DNA of 64,000 bases from Clostridiaceae bacterium (GTDB lineage: Bacteria > Bacillota > Clostridia > Lachnospirales > Lachnospiraceae): positions 132,340 to 196,339 of the forward strand of contig CAJSZV010000006.1 in the NCBI GenBank assembly GCA_910574345.1, written 5' to 3'. Under the pieces are notes generated by a model. The model saw only the letters and a program-made list of their open reading frames with translations. It was not told where the DNA came from and ran no database searches. Both the position numbers and the translations under genes were made by a program. Shown piece after piece: positions 23,536 through 31,925 of the stretch; position 1 is the first letter of the stretch, and each line of letters opens with the position of its first letter.

Positions 23536-23928
23536 ATGGCTATGAAGATGGAGAATATTTCTACCGGAAAGGTTATCGGCATCGGGGAGGTTACAATCCT
23601 CCCCGGAGAGGCAAAGGAGATTCCTGCGGCATACGAGGCCAGCCCCATCCTGGAGGTCTATAAAAAGATGGGGTTCGCCCGGATCACCGGCAAGGCGTCC
23701 GCGCCTGCGAAAACCCAGGAGGAGATAGAGGCAGAGAAAAAGGCGGAGGCTGAAAAGGCTGCTGCAGATGCGGAGGAGCTGCGGAAAGCGCGTCTGGCAT
23801 CCCTGGAGGGAATCAGCGAGGAGGGCCTGGCATCCCTGGCGAATGAGCTGGGAATCAATCCGGCAGAGTGCAAGGACCAGGCCGATGTACTGAAAAAGGT
23901 CAAGGCGGCGCTGACAAAGAAAAAATAG
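23536..23928 (+). CDS. Head-region protein with helical C-terminus
   Basis: 130 residues from ATG 23536 (GAAGGAGGAAAG upstream). An N-terminal beta part (MENISTGKVIGIGEVTILPGEAKEIP) is followed by a long E/A/K coiled coil and a small C-terminal HeH/SAP-like fold (ISEEGLASLANELGINPAECKDQADVLKKVKAAL). Likely a head or head-tail joining accessory protein; exact role unknown. Confidence 0.65.
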   Translation: MAMKMENISTGKVIGIGEVTILPGEAKEIPAAYEASPILEVYKKMGFARITGKASAPAKTQEEIEAEKKAEAEKAAADAEELRKARLASLEGISEEGLASLANELGINPAECKDQADVLKKVKAALTKKK

Positions 23929-23946
23929 GAGGGAGGCACTGACGAT

Positions 23947-24375
23947 ATGGACGCACTCGATATTTTCCGCATTGTAGCGGCAGAGTTCGCGGATGTGCCG
24001 GATGATGATGTGGTAGACCCAGAGACCGGAAAAAAGACCTATGGCGTCAAGACGTTCCTGGAACTGTATTCCGATCAGATTTCAGAAAAGAGGTTTGGCA
24101 AAACATACCAGAAAGCCCTTGCATATCTGACCGCCCACAAATTAAAGATGAACGGCTACGGGAACACGGAAAACGGAACCATCGGGGATTCCCTGCGAGT
24201 GAGTTCCTATTCGGAAGGAGAGACCTCCATCACCTATGCCACCGGACAGCAGACGAACCTCCAGGTCGATGCGGAGTATGCACTCACCGTATACGGCCTG
24301 GAGTTCCTTACGCTCCGGAGAAATGCCATCATCCCGATTATCAGTGCGGGGGAGGCGAAAAGCTATGGGCGCTAG
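23947..24375 (+). CDS. Head completion / connector protein (DUF4054)
   Basis: 142 residues. Matches the DUF4054 family found directly after the capsid gene in contractile-tailed phages: an N-terminal helix (ALDIFRIVAAEFADVP), KRFGKTYQKALAYLTAHKLKM, and YGLEFLTLRRNAIIP at the end. Probably an adaptor ring below the portal. Confidence 0.8.
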   Translation: MDALDIFRIVAAEFADVPDDDVVDPETGKKTYGVKTFLELYSDQISEKRFGKTYQKALAYLTAHKLKMNGYGNTENGTIGDSLRVSSYSEGETSITYATGQQTNLQVDAEYALTVYGLEFLTLRRNAIIPIISAGEAKSYGR

Positions 24376-24835
24376 GACAAGAGACCGCATCACGCCGGAG
24401 GGGCAGCGTTTCTTCCGGGAGCTGGCAGAGCTTAAGGAGCTGGAGGTTCGTGTCGGATTCCAGAGGGGAAAGGCCCAGGAAGAGGACGGAACGGATATTT
24501 GCGATGTTGCAGCTTTTAACGAGCTGGGGACGGACCACATACCGGCCAGGCCGTTCATCAGACAGAGCGTGGATGACAATGAAAGCAAGATAAATTCATT
24601 CTTGAAAGAGGAGGTAAAGGATTTTGCACAGGGGAAATCTGCGGAGCAAATACTGAAAGAGATAGGAATCTTCCAGAAGGACCTCATGCAGGACAAAATC
24701 ACTTCCGGGAGCTTTGCCCCAAATGCGGAATCCACAATCAAGAAGAAAGGCAGCAGCAAGCCGCTGGTTGACACCGGGCGGATGCGGCAGTCTGTGAATT
24801 ACGTCATCCAGAAGAAAGGAAGTGGTGATGATTGA
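24365..24835 (+). CDS. HK97 gp10-like head-tail / tail completion protein
   Basis: 156 residues, overlapping DUF4054 by 11 bases. It has the gp10-like core: ELEVRVGFQRGKAQEEDG, VAAFNELGTDHIPARPFIRQSVD and PLVDTGRMRQSVNYVI. Proteins of this type cap the head or help join the tail. Confidence 0.85.
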   Translation: MGARTRDRITPEGQRFFRELAELKELEVRVGFQRGKAQEEDGTDICDVAAFNELGTDHIPARPFIRQSVDDNESKINSFLKEEVKDFAQGKSAEQILKEIGIFQKDLMQDKITSGSFAPNAESTIKKKGSSKPLVDTGRMRQSVNYVIQKKGSGDD

Positions 24836-25236
24836 GATTTCTGAAAAGGCCATACACGATAAGGCGGTATTCTGCGCCGGTTTATGTGCGGGGGTATTCT
24901 ACTATACCCTATGAAGATATAACGCTCCCTATGGACGTACAGACATTAGAGGACGCGACTGTGACAACGCCGGACGGAACGGAATCAGTCCAGAGGCTAA
25001 AGGTTTTCTGCGATTATGAAATCAAGGTTGAGGATGAAGGGAAACAGCAGAAGTCGGACCGGCTCTGGTACCAGGGCAAGTGGTTTGACTGTAAATCCAG
25101 CCGGTTAAGCGAGAACACGCCCCTAAGGCACTACACGGCTACTTTCATCCAGTGCCTAAAGCAAGACCAGGGGCCGGGGCCTGGAGAGGAGGAAAAGGGA
25201 GAGGAGGAGACGGCGGATGAATCTGGTGGAAGTTAG
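24832..25236 (+). CDS. Head-tail connector-like protein
   Basis: 134 residues from TTG 24832, overlapping the previous stop. Beta-rich (YDEI-type strands around VFCDYEIKVEDEGKQQKSDRLWYQGKWFDC) with an acidic, disordered C-terminus. The position between the gp10-like gene and the neck protein suggests a stopper or neck component; the family name is uncertain. Confidence 0.65.
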   Translation: MRFLKRPYTIRRYSAPVYVRGYSTIPYEDITLPMDVQTLEDATVTTPDGTESVQRLKVFCDYEIKVEDEGKQQKSDRLWYQGKWFDCKSSRLSENTPLRHYTATFIQCLKQDQGPGPGEEEKGEEETADESGGS

Positions 25237-25834
25237 GGAATCGCTTTACGATGCCGCAGCGCGGTTTTTCGCCGGGGCAGCTGTCATCTGGACAGAACAG
25301 ATAAACACGAAGCCACCAGTGCCGTATGTCACCCTTAAAACCGGCGGCATCCGGAGGGATGCTTTCCCGATTATTGACGAGGAGGGGCGTAGCGTATACC
25401 AGTGCGGTACCACCCTGGAAGTGAACCTATACACGAATGGAAAGCCGATGCCATCCGGGAAGAATCAGACCGGCAATTTCATTGACACCGCAACATCCGA
25501 TCTATCAGAGTTCGCCATCTTCCTGGATTCAGAGAGGATGACGGACTTTTTCAGCAAGAGAGGCATGGGGATTCTCCTCATGCCCCCGGTTCGGAACCTT
25601 ACCGGCTTGCAGAACAGCACACAGTATCGGTACCGGGCGATGGCGGAGTTTGCGGTTTCCTATGTCGAGGAGGCAGACGGACAGTATGGTATCAGCAGTA
25701 TGCCGATGGTTCCGAACAGCTCCGGAGGCGGCACAAGCGATATGGCAGCTGCAACGACAGACGCCATAGAAAATGTAGAATTGATAGAAGAATCAGAAGG
25801 AGGTAAAGACAATGCAGAACAATCCATTGGATGA
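25217..25834 (+). CDS. Neck / tail terminator-like protein
   Basis: 205 residues. The pattern VREALYDA-like N-terminus, VIWTEQINTKPPVPYVTLKTGGIRRDA, TTLEVNLYTNGKP and FAIFLDSERMTDFFSKRGMGILL matches the phage neck terminator gp12-like family (LIC_12616). It precedes the sheath gene and would cap the tail tube or bind the neck. The last ~40 residues are a low-complexity tail. Confidence 0.78.
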   Translation: MNLVEVRESLYDAAARFFAGAAVIWTEQINTKPPVPYVTLKTGGIRRDAFPIIDEEGRSVYQCGTTLEVNLYTNGKPMPSGKNQTGNFIDTATSDLSEFAIFLDSERMTDFFSKRGMGILLMPPVRNLTGLQNSTQYRYRAMAEFAVSYVEEADGQYGISSMPMVPNSSGGGTSDMAAATTDAIENVELIEESEGGKDNAEQSIG

Positions 25835-26945
25835 CATTGTAAAATGCGACATCGAGATTGCAAATCCGGGTTCAGATGACGCCACGTTTGACAGCATTTT
25901 GCTGGTGGTGCCTGCTCCGGAGGCGGAAGGCATCGCAAAACTCACGAAGACCACGGCCATTTCAAAGGCCGATGAACTGCTCAACTACGGATACACCGTG
26001 GAGGATGGCGCATACCTGGCGGCATCGGTGGCGTTTTCGCAGTCTCCATCACCGGGGGATGTATATGTGGCGGTGCGGAAATCAACCATTCCGGAAGTGG
26101 TGGAGGGAGAGGGCGAAACCACGGAGCCTGCACCGGTGTATGAGGACATCCGGGAGACGCTTGCCAGGGCAAACCGGGAGGCGTCTTTCTATGGCATCCA
26201 TATTACGGATTTCAAAGACCCGGATGATGTCCGCAATGTGGTGAGCTGGACAGAGACGCAGGAGAAGATTTTTGGGTTCGAGTACACGGACATTGACAGC
26301 TGCCCGATCAAGAATTTTTCCTATTACCGGAGTTTCGGGAAGTTCTCCGGACTGGCGGACGGATACGAAAATGGGGAAAAGCCTGCGGAGAATGAGTACG
26401 CTGCGCTTGCTATTATGGCAAAGTGTTTCGGGTACCAGCCCGGCTCCGAGACCTGGAACCTTAAAGAGGAGGCAACCATCGTCCCCTCCCGGCTCACGTC
26501 CGACCAGAAAAAGACGCTGGAGGCAAACAATATGAATGTGAACCTCCGGTATGCAAGCTGCAACTGCAACATGGGTGGGAAGATGCTCTCTGGTGAGTGG
26601 ATTGACGTCATCCGTTTCCGTGACTGGCTGAAAAACAGGATGCAGTTCCTTGTGTTCGGCGTTCTGAAAGCCAACACGAAGGTTCCGTTCGAGGACAGCG
26701 GCATCGGGGCAATCCAGGGGGCGATGGAAAAAGCCCTTTCGGAAGGGCAGACGCATGGAGGAATCGCACAGACATCATTCGATGCTGACGATAACGAGAT
26801 TCCAGGGTACGTTACTACCGTCCCCCTGGCAAGCGATCTGACGGAGGACCAGAGGAAATCGCGCAAGCTGCCTAACTGTAGATGGCGGGCGCGGCTTGCA
26901 GGCGCCATCCATCTGGTGGAAATTGGCGGCACGTTGAGATTCTAA
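25812..26945 (+). CDS. Contractile tail sheath protein (DUF3383)
   Basis: 377 residues. DUF3383 sheath-type features: IEIANPGSDDATFDSILLVVPAPE, a large variable middle, LKNRMQFLVFGVL, and a C-terminal strand HLVEIGGTLRF that interlocks neighbouring subunits. It shows that the virion has a contractile tail (myovirus type). It follows the neck gene and precedes the tube gene, as expected. Confidence 0.87.
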   Translation: MQNNPLDDIVKCDIEIANPGSDDATFDSILLVVPAPEAEGIAKLTKTTAISKADELLNYGYTVEDGAYLAASVAFSQSPSPGDVYVAVRKSTIPEVVEGEGETTEPAPVYEDIRETLARANREASFYGIHITDFKDPDDVRNVVSWTETQEKIFGFEYTDIDSCPIKNFSYYRSFGKFSGLADGYENGEKPAENEYAALAIMAKCFGYQPGSETWNLKEEATIVPSRLTSDQKKTLEANNMNVNLRYASCNCNMGGKMLSGEWIDVIRFRDWLKNRMQFLVFGVLKANTKVPFEDSGIGAIQGAMEKALSEGQTHGGIAQTSFDADDNEIPGYVTTVPLASDLTEDQRKSRKLPNCRWRARLAGAIHLVEIGGTLRF

Positions 26946-26964
26946 GAGAGGAGGATGAAAAGCT

Positions 26965-27375
26965 ATGAGAGTAACAACCTACAATCCCAAAGAAGTGACC
27001 TGCGCCCTGGGGAATCACATTATGTCCGGATTCGCGGATGACAGTTTCATTACCGTGGAGCCTGCCGGTGATGGAACCAGCTATGTGAGCGGCGCGGACG
27101 GCGAGATTGCCAGGAGCATTGACCCGTCCAAAATCTACACTGTAAAAATCGCTCTGCTGCAGGCGTCCAGAAGCAATTCCTTCCTGGAGAAGAAATACCG
27201 GCAGGACCAGAAGAACGGCCAGGGAACATTCTCTGTGAATATCGCAGACATCCTGGGGGCGGAGAAGTTCGTGGGAGCTATCGCCTGGGTGACAAAACCG
27301 GCATCGTGGGTTCGCGGAAAGACGCAGCAGAACCGGGAATGGGAGATTGTGGTGGCAGAGGGAGAATTCAAATAA
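26965..27375 (+). CDS. Tail tube protein (DUF3277)
   Basis: 136 residues, RBS AGAGGAGG. Matches the DUF3277 tube family: YNPKEVTCALGNHIMSGFADDSFITVEPAGD, DPSKIYTVKIALLQASRSN and the conserved last strand EWEIVVAEGEFK. Stacked hexamers form the inner tube inside the sheath. Confidence 0.87.
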   Translation: MRVTTYNPKEVTCALGNHIMSGFADDSFITVEPAGDGTSYVSGADGEIARSIDPSKIYTVKIALLQASRSNSFLEKKYRQDQKNGQGTFSVNIADILGAEKFVGAIAWVTKPASWVRGKTQQNREWEIVVAEGEFK

Positions 27376-27395
27376 GAGTATAGGAGGATAAACAC

Positions 27396-27890
27396 ATGGC
27401 ACTCAAACAGATGGAGCCGACAAAGGAGACGGTCGGCGGTTACAATTTTTATATCAAACCTTTTGCTGCTTTTAAGGCAGCGAACCTTACCGGGGAGCTG
27501 GCATCCGTGCTGGCTCCCCTTTTGGGAGCATTAGCACCCCTGGTATCAGATCAGAAAGAAGGGAGCCTCATGGACGTTGATGCGGCGCAGGCGGCGGAGG
27601 CGCTGTCCAACTGCACCAATATCTCCGGTGACAAGATGGAAAAGCTCATGCAGAAATTACTCCTGGGAGGGCATATCGTTGTGGAGCTGCCGGACGAGGA
27701 GGGTGAGTTTAAGCCGGAGCGTCTGGACATGGACATTGCAAATGAGATTTTCTGCGGGGAAGTCCAGGATATGTTCATCCTTTGTTTCCATGTAATCAAA
27801 CTGAATTTCAACGGTTTTTTCAAGAAAATCGCCGGCCTATCTGGGAAAGCAGGATCGGCGATTCCGAAGAAGCCGCGCAAGGTTATCTGA
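27396..27890 (+). CDS. Tail assembly chaperone, short (G-type) product
   Basis: 164 residues if translation stays in frame. An N-terminal folded part (YNFYIKPFAAFKAANLTGELASVLAP), a helix-rich middle and the last 25 codons past the slip site (KKIAGLSGKAGSAIPKKPRKVI). Made in excess over the frameshifted form. It lies between tube and tape measure, the invariant place of the chaperone pair, and would coat the tape measure protein during tail assembly. Confidence 0.85.
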   Translation: MALKQMEPTKETVGGYNFYIKPFAAFKAANLTGELASVLAPLLGALAPLVSDQKEGSLMDVDAAQAAEALSNCTNISGDKMEKLMQKLLLGGHIVVELPDEEGEFKPERLDMDIANEIFCGEVQDMFILCFHVIKLNFNGFFKKIAGLSGKAGSAIPKKPRKVI

Positions 27891-28096
27891 AATACGGCAA
27901 GTTTGATTATGGACAATTTAGCGAGTTGGAATTACGCTGCTACATCCTGATAAAGGCAGGCATCGCGTCCATGCAGGAGTTGAAGGAATACTATACCCTG
28001 GACGAGGCACTGAAGCTGTACGCGCTCTACCTCATGGAGCGTGATGTGGAAAAAGGGCGGGCTGACGAGCTGGAAAGGAGGAGTAGACAGACTTGA
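27396..28096 (+). CDS. Tail assembly chaperone, -1 frameshift (GT-type) product
   Basis: A canonical slippery heptamer T_TTT_TTC at 27815-27821, read in frame, is followed after 5 bases by a perfect 8-bp stem (AATCGCCG 27827-27834 with CGGCGATT 27856-27863). After a -1 slip the frame continues QENRRPIWESRIGDSEEAAQGYLKYGKFDYGQFSELELRCY... to the stop at 28096, making a ~233-residue fusion. The extension has the helical GTA/LYALYLMERDVE character of known T domains. The downstream frame has no independent ribosome site, which supports frameshifting. Confidence 0.85.
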
Positions 28097-30927
28097 CCAT
28101 AAGGGACATAGCTGTGGCATTTGGGTTTGAGGTAGATTCGCAGAGCGAGAAAAAGGCGGAAGGCTCCATCAAGGGCTTGAAGAATCTCGCTACAAAGCTA
28201 CTAGGCAGCATTGCAGTTGTGTTCTCTGTTACAAAAATTTCTGGATTTCTGAAAGACTGTTCAGAGGTGGCGTCCAATGTCCAAGAGATGCAGAACAAAT
28301 TCGATGTAGTGTTTCAAGGCATGACAGAGGAGGTCGAGGAGTGGGCTGATTCGTTTGCAAAGTCCATAGGCAGAAATAAGAATGACATCAAAGGGTATCT
28401 GGCCGACAACCAGAACATGTTTGTCGGCATGGGGATGACGAGGGACCAGGCGGCCGGTCTGTCACAAGACCTTGTGGCCGCAGCCCTCGATCTGGCATCC
28501 TTCAATAACTTGCAGGAAGACCAGGCCATAAATGCCATGTCAAAGGCAATCATGGGAGAATCCGAATCTGCAAAGACCCTGGGGGCGGTTTTGAATGACA
28601 ATACCAGGGCAATGGCGATGCAGCAGATGGGGCTGTCTGGCACATTCCAGGCGTTGGACGAAGCTACGAAGATGCAGGTAAACTACACGGCCATTATGAT
28701 GCAGTCACAAGATGCAATCGGAGACTGCGCGAGGAGCCTTGACTCATACAAAGGGAGGCAGATTCAGCTGAATTCCGCCATTGCCGAGCTGAAAGAGTTC
28801 ATCGGCGGACAGTTGCTGCCTGTATTCGCTATCTTTATTGGGTGGCTCACTACCGGCGTTAGGTGGCTCACGGAGTTCACCAGGAAACTACTTACGACAG
28901 CAGATGGGCAGAACCGTGTGCTGATGCTGTTTGACCGGCTCCATGCGCTTGTGAAAAGGCTCCAGCCTGCAATAGATCGGATGACACAGACGCTATCCAG
29001 GGGGGTGTCTCGTGGCATTGACCTGGTGAAGAACATCGTGGATAAGTTCGGCGGCATCGAGAACGTCTTGAAGGTCGCGGCGATTGCCGCAGGCGCATTC
29101 ATGGCTGTACTTGCGGTTTCAAAGGTAATGAGCTTTATAAAAGCCGCTGGTGGGCTTGCAGGCATCATCAGCAAGGTAGCAAAGGCTTTCAGCCTGGCAA
29201 ACCTAAAGGTGATGGCGATTATAGCAGTGATTGTGATACTGGCACTGATTATTGAGGATTTTATCAATTTCATGCAGGGGAACGATTCGGTTATCGGGAC
29301 GCTGTTTGACAAGGCCGGTATCGGCGCGGACAACGCCAGGGAGAAAATCCTGGCGGCATGGACAAAGGTTAAAGAGTTCCTTCTGGGAATATGGGATTTC
29401 ATCAAGCAGGCGGCAATGATGTGGGTGGACACCGTGAAGGGCTTTTTCGAGCGGCACAGTGAAAGCATCCGGAAGAATTTTGAGAGGGCCTGGGGCATTA
29501 TCAAGACTTTCCTGCAAGGGGTGTGGACGTTCATCTCACAGCTGGCCGCTACTCTGTTCGGTTCTACAGAGGATAATATAGACGGAAGTACACAAAGCAC
29601 GAAGGATAAATTGCTGGAGGTATGGGGAGCAATCCTAGAGGCGTTATCAGCTGTCTGGGATGCGCTGTACGAAGCCGGGAGCGCCATATTCAACGCCATC
29701 GCAACGGTGATTGAGACAGTGTTCGGGTGGATACAGACATTCTGGGATAACTGGGGTTCGGAGATTCTCTCATGGTTCAAGGTGCTGTGGGATTCCATTG
29801 GCGGGATTCTGGATGGTTTCCTGGAAATCATCAAAGGAGTGGCAAATTTCATTTCATCGGTATTCACCGGCGATTGGCAGGGGGCGTGGGACGCCATCAA
29901 GCAGATATTCACCGGGATATGGGACGCCATCGTCAGTTTCATCACGGCGGTATGGGAGACAATCAAAATGCTGTTCGATATGGCGCTTGGGGCAATTAAG
30001 GCGGTATGGGAAACCGTCTGGGGCGCTATCAGCGGTTTCTTCCAGGGCATTTGGAATGGGATTGTATCATTCTTCCAGGGTATCTGGGACTGGATCGTCA
30101 ACATGGCACAGCAGAACCTCAGCGCGATACAGAGTGTTTGGGAGACTGTATGGGGAGCCATAAGCGGCTTCTTTCAAGGAATCTGGAATGGCATAAGCTC
30201 ATTCCTAAGCGGAATTTGGGCCGCAATTACCGGCACAATCTCTAACGCGATAAATAATGCCTATTCGGTCATTCAATCGGTGCTGGGGGCTATACGGGAC
30301 TTTTTCAGTAACATTTTCAACACCATATCATCTACGGTTACCGGGATATTCTCAAATATCCTGTCCGCCATCTCAAACACGATAGGGAACATCAAGGACA
30401 CCATCGTGAACGGCATAAATGCGGCGGTAGATTTCATCAAGGGACTGCCATCCCAGGCTATACAGTGGGGCAAAGATTTCATAGGAGGATTGAAGGACGG
30501 GATTTTTTCCGGAGTTCAGGGCATCGTAGACGCGGTGAAGGGAATCGGAGAAAAGATAAAATCCTTCCTGCACTTCTCTGTTCCGGATGAAGGGCCTTTG
30601 ACCGAATATGAGAGCTGGATGCCAGACTTTATGAGCGGCCTGGCGGAGGGCATCTCCAGCAATGAGGAGGTGGTACTCGATAAGGTGAGAAGCCTTGCGG
30701 AAGGGATTTCCACTCTGACGCGGGCGGCAACGGCGGACGCAGCGACAGCGACCGCATCAACTGTAAACAACAATTCATCCTCCAGTGTGACACAGAATGT
30801 GAACATAGCGAACAGCTACACCGGAGGAACGCCAGAAGTGCAGAAAAACGTCTCTAAGGCGATGAATAAATCTGCCAGTGACGCGACCGCATACATGGCA
30901 AGAGGATTAGCATACGCAAGGGGGTAG
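28093..30927 (+). CDS. Tail tape measure protein
   Basis: 944 residues from TTG 28093, overlapping the chaperone stop. The start is amphipathic (GLKNLATKLLGSIAVVFSV), followed by a lysozyme-free helical body with membrane-like stretches (ALIIEDFINFM region). From ~430 to ~740 there are repeated Trp-rich units of the type (V/I)W(E/D)...(G)(I/A)SGFFQGIWNGI. Ends in a Ser/Thr/Asn-rich segment. It sets tail length and may enter the membrane at ejection. The Trp repeats are seen in several Firmicutes tape measures. Confidence 0.93.
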   Translation: MTIRDIAVAFGFEVDSQSEKKAEGSIKGLKNLATKLLGSIAVVFSVTKISGFLKDCSEVASNVQEMQNKFDVVFQGMTEEVEEWADSFAKSIGRNKNDIKGYLADNQNMFVGMGMTRDQAAGLSQDLVAAALDLASFNNLQEDQAINAMSKAIMGESESAKTLGAVLNDNTRAMAMQQMGLSGTFQALDEATKMQVNYTAIMMQSQDAIGDCARSLDSYKGRQIQLNSAIAELKEFIGGQLLPVFAIFIGWLTTGVRWLTEFTRKLLTTADGQNRVLMLFDRLHALVKRLQPAIDRMTQTLSRGVSRGIDLVKNIVDKFGGIENVLKVAAIAAGAFMAVLAVSKVMSFIKAAGGLAGIISKVAKAFSLANLKVMAIIAVIVILALIIEDFINFMQGNDSVIGTLFDKAGIGADNAREKILAAWTKVKEFLLGIWDFIKQAAMMWVDTVKGFFERHSESIRKNFERAWGIIKTFLQGVWTFISQLAATLFGSTEDNIDGSTQSTKDKLLEVWGAILEALSAVWDALYEAGSAIFNAIATVIETVFGWIQTFWDNWGSEILSWFKVLWDSIGGILDGFLEIIKGVANFISSVFTGDWQGAWDAIKQIFTGIWDAIVSFITAVWETIKMLFDMALGAIKAVWETVWGAISGFFQGIWNGIVSFFQGIWDWIVNMAQQNLSAIQSVWETVWGAISGFFQGIWNGISSFLSGIWAAITGTISNAINNAYSVIQSVLGAIRDFFSNIFNTISSTVTGIFSNILSAISNTIGNIKDTIVNGINAAVDFIKGLPSQAIQWGKDFIGGLKDGIFSGVQGIVDAVKGIGEKIKSFLHFSVPDEGPLTEYESWMPDFMSGLAEGISSNEEVVLDKVRSLAEGISTLTRAATADAATATASTVNNNSSSSVTQNVNIANSYTGGTPEVQKNVSKAMNKSASDATAYMARGLAYARG

Positions 30928-30933
30928 GCAGAC

Positions 30934-31593
30934 ATGGCAAGAAGCAATCTAAAGCCGGTATCGGTGGCAGGCATTGAGTTTGATGCTCTGATAGATGAAC
31001 AGAAAACCTTGTCTGCCACTATCCCGGTCTATCCGGTGGAGGAGGGGTTCCCGGTATCAGATACAATCATCCTGGAGCCTATCAGCATCAGCATGACGCT
31101 GTATGTCACCAACACGCCGGTAACATGGCTGTACAGACATGGCACTTCCAACAGCAGGGTAAACAATATCTGCAACCGGATAGAGAACCTGTGGCTTTCA
31201 AAGCAGCTGGTGAAAATTGTAACTACAGATACGGTATATAAGAACATGGGGATCACCAGCATATCCATCAAGCACTCAAAGGAGATAGGGTATGCCAGGG
31301 AAATCTCCATCACGGCGCAGAAAGTAAGGGTGACGAGCCGAAAGACCGCCAGCATCCCCAGCTATATTCTTAAAGCTGGGGAAACGATGGCAAACGCCGG
31401 TACCGCATCAACATCCACGACATCAAGCAGCGCAGGGACGGCCAGCGGAAGTACCGGCGGCTCCTCTGGCTCCTCCAGCAGCTCTGGGGGCGGTTCCGGG
31501 GGTTCTGGCAGCTCTGGCGGTTCCGGAGGCTCCAGTGCAAAGAAAAACCAGTCAATCCTTTATGGAGTGGCAAGTGGGTTAGGATTCATCTAA
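30934..31593 (+). CDS. Baseplate/Dit-like tail protein with Ser/Gly linker
   Basis: 219 residues. The first ~145 form the folded domain (VAGIEFDALIDEQKTLSATIPVYPVEEGFPVSD, TWLYRHGTSNSRVNNICNRIENLWLSKQLVKIVTTD), similar to phage baseplate proteins that follow the tape measure. Residues ~150-205 are a Ser/Gly/Thr-rich flexible stretch before a short hydrophobic end (LYGVASGLGFI) that may dock in another protein. The long disordered insertion is unusual. Confidence 0.75.
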   Translation: MARSNLKPVSVAGIEFDALIDEQKTLSATIPVYPVEEGFPVSDTIILEPISISMTLYVTNTPVTWLYRHGTSNSRVNNICNRIENLWLSKQLVKIVTTDTVYKNMGITSISIKHSKEIGYAREISITAQKVRVTSRKTASIPSYILKAGETMANAGTASTSTTSSSAGTASGSTGGSSGSSSSSGGGSGGSGSSGGSGGSSAKKNQSILYGVASGLGFI

Positions 31594-31604
31594 GGAGGCA
31601 GGAA

Positions 31605-31925
31605 ATGTTGTATATCAAGGTTCCGGACATGAATGATAGCGTATCAAATCTGTCCATAGACGGCACTGAATATATACTCCGGTTCACCTATAACGAGAAG
31701 TATGATTATTGGAGCTTCGGCCTTTATGACGAGGACGAAAACCCGATCATCGCCATGACGCGGATTGTGCCTAACTTCCCTATCTTCTTTTTCTACTCCG
31801 ACCGCGCCATCCCGGACGGGATTTTCGGGTGCGTGTCCACGAAGGAGAAGGTAGGGAGGCAGGCGTTCAATGAAAGGACGGCGGAGTTCATCTACATACC
31901 AAACGTGGAATTGGAGGACGAATAA
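31605..31925 (+). CDS. Baseplate plug-like protein
   Basis: 106 residues. Sequence pattern (DGTEYILRFTYNEKYDYWSFGLYDEDENPIIAMTRIVPNFP) matches a small family found between the Dit-like and hub genes of simple contractile phages, where the protein forms the plug or an adaptor of the baseplate (as in cyanophage Pam3). Overlaps the next start by one base. Confidence 0.7.
   Translation: MLYIKVPDMNDSVSNLSIDGTEYILRFTYNEKYDYWSFGLYDEDENPIIAMTRIVPNFPIFFFYSDRAIPDGIFGCVSTKEKVGRQAFNERTAEFIYIPNVELEDE

Noticed and set aside
22446..23648. 400-codon open frame on the minus strand
   Set aside because: Shadow of the major capsid gene in GC-rich codons; no ribosome site or homology.
28764..30161. 465-codon open frame on the minus strand
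   Set aside because: Antisense to the tape measure repeats; low-complexity translation without domains.
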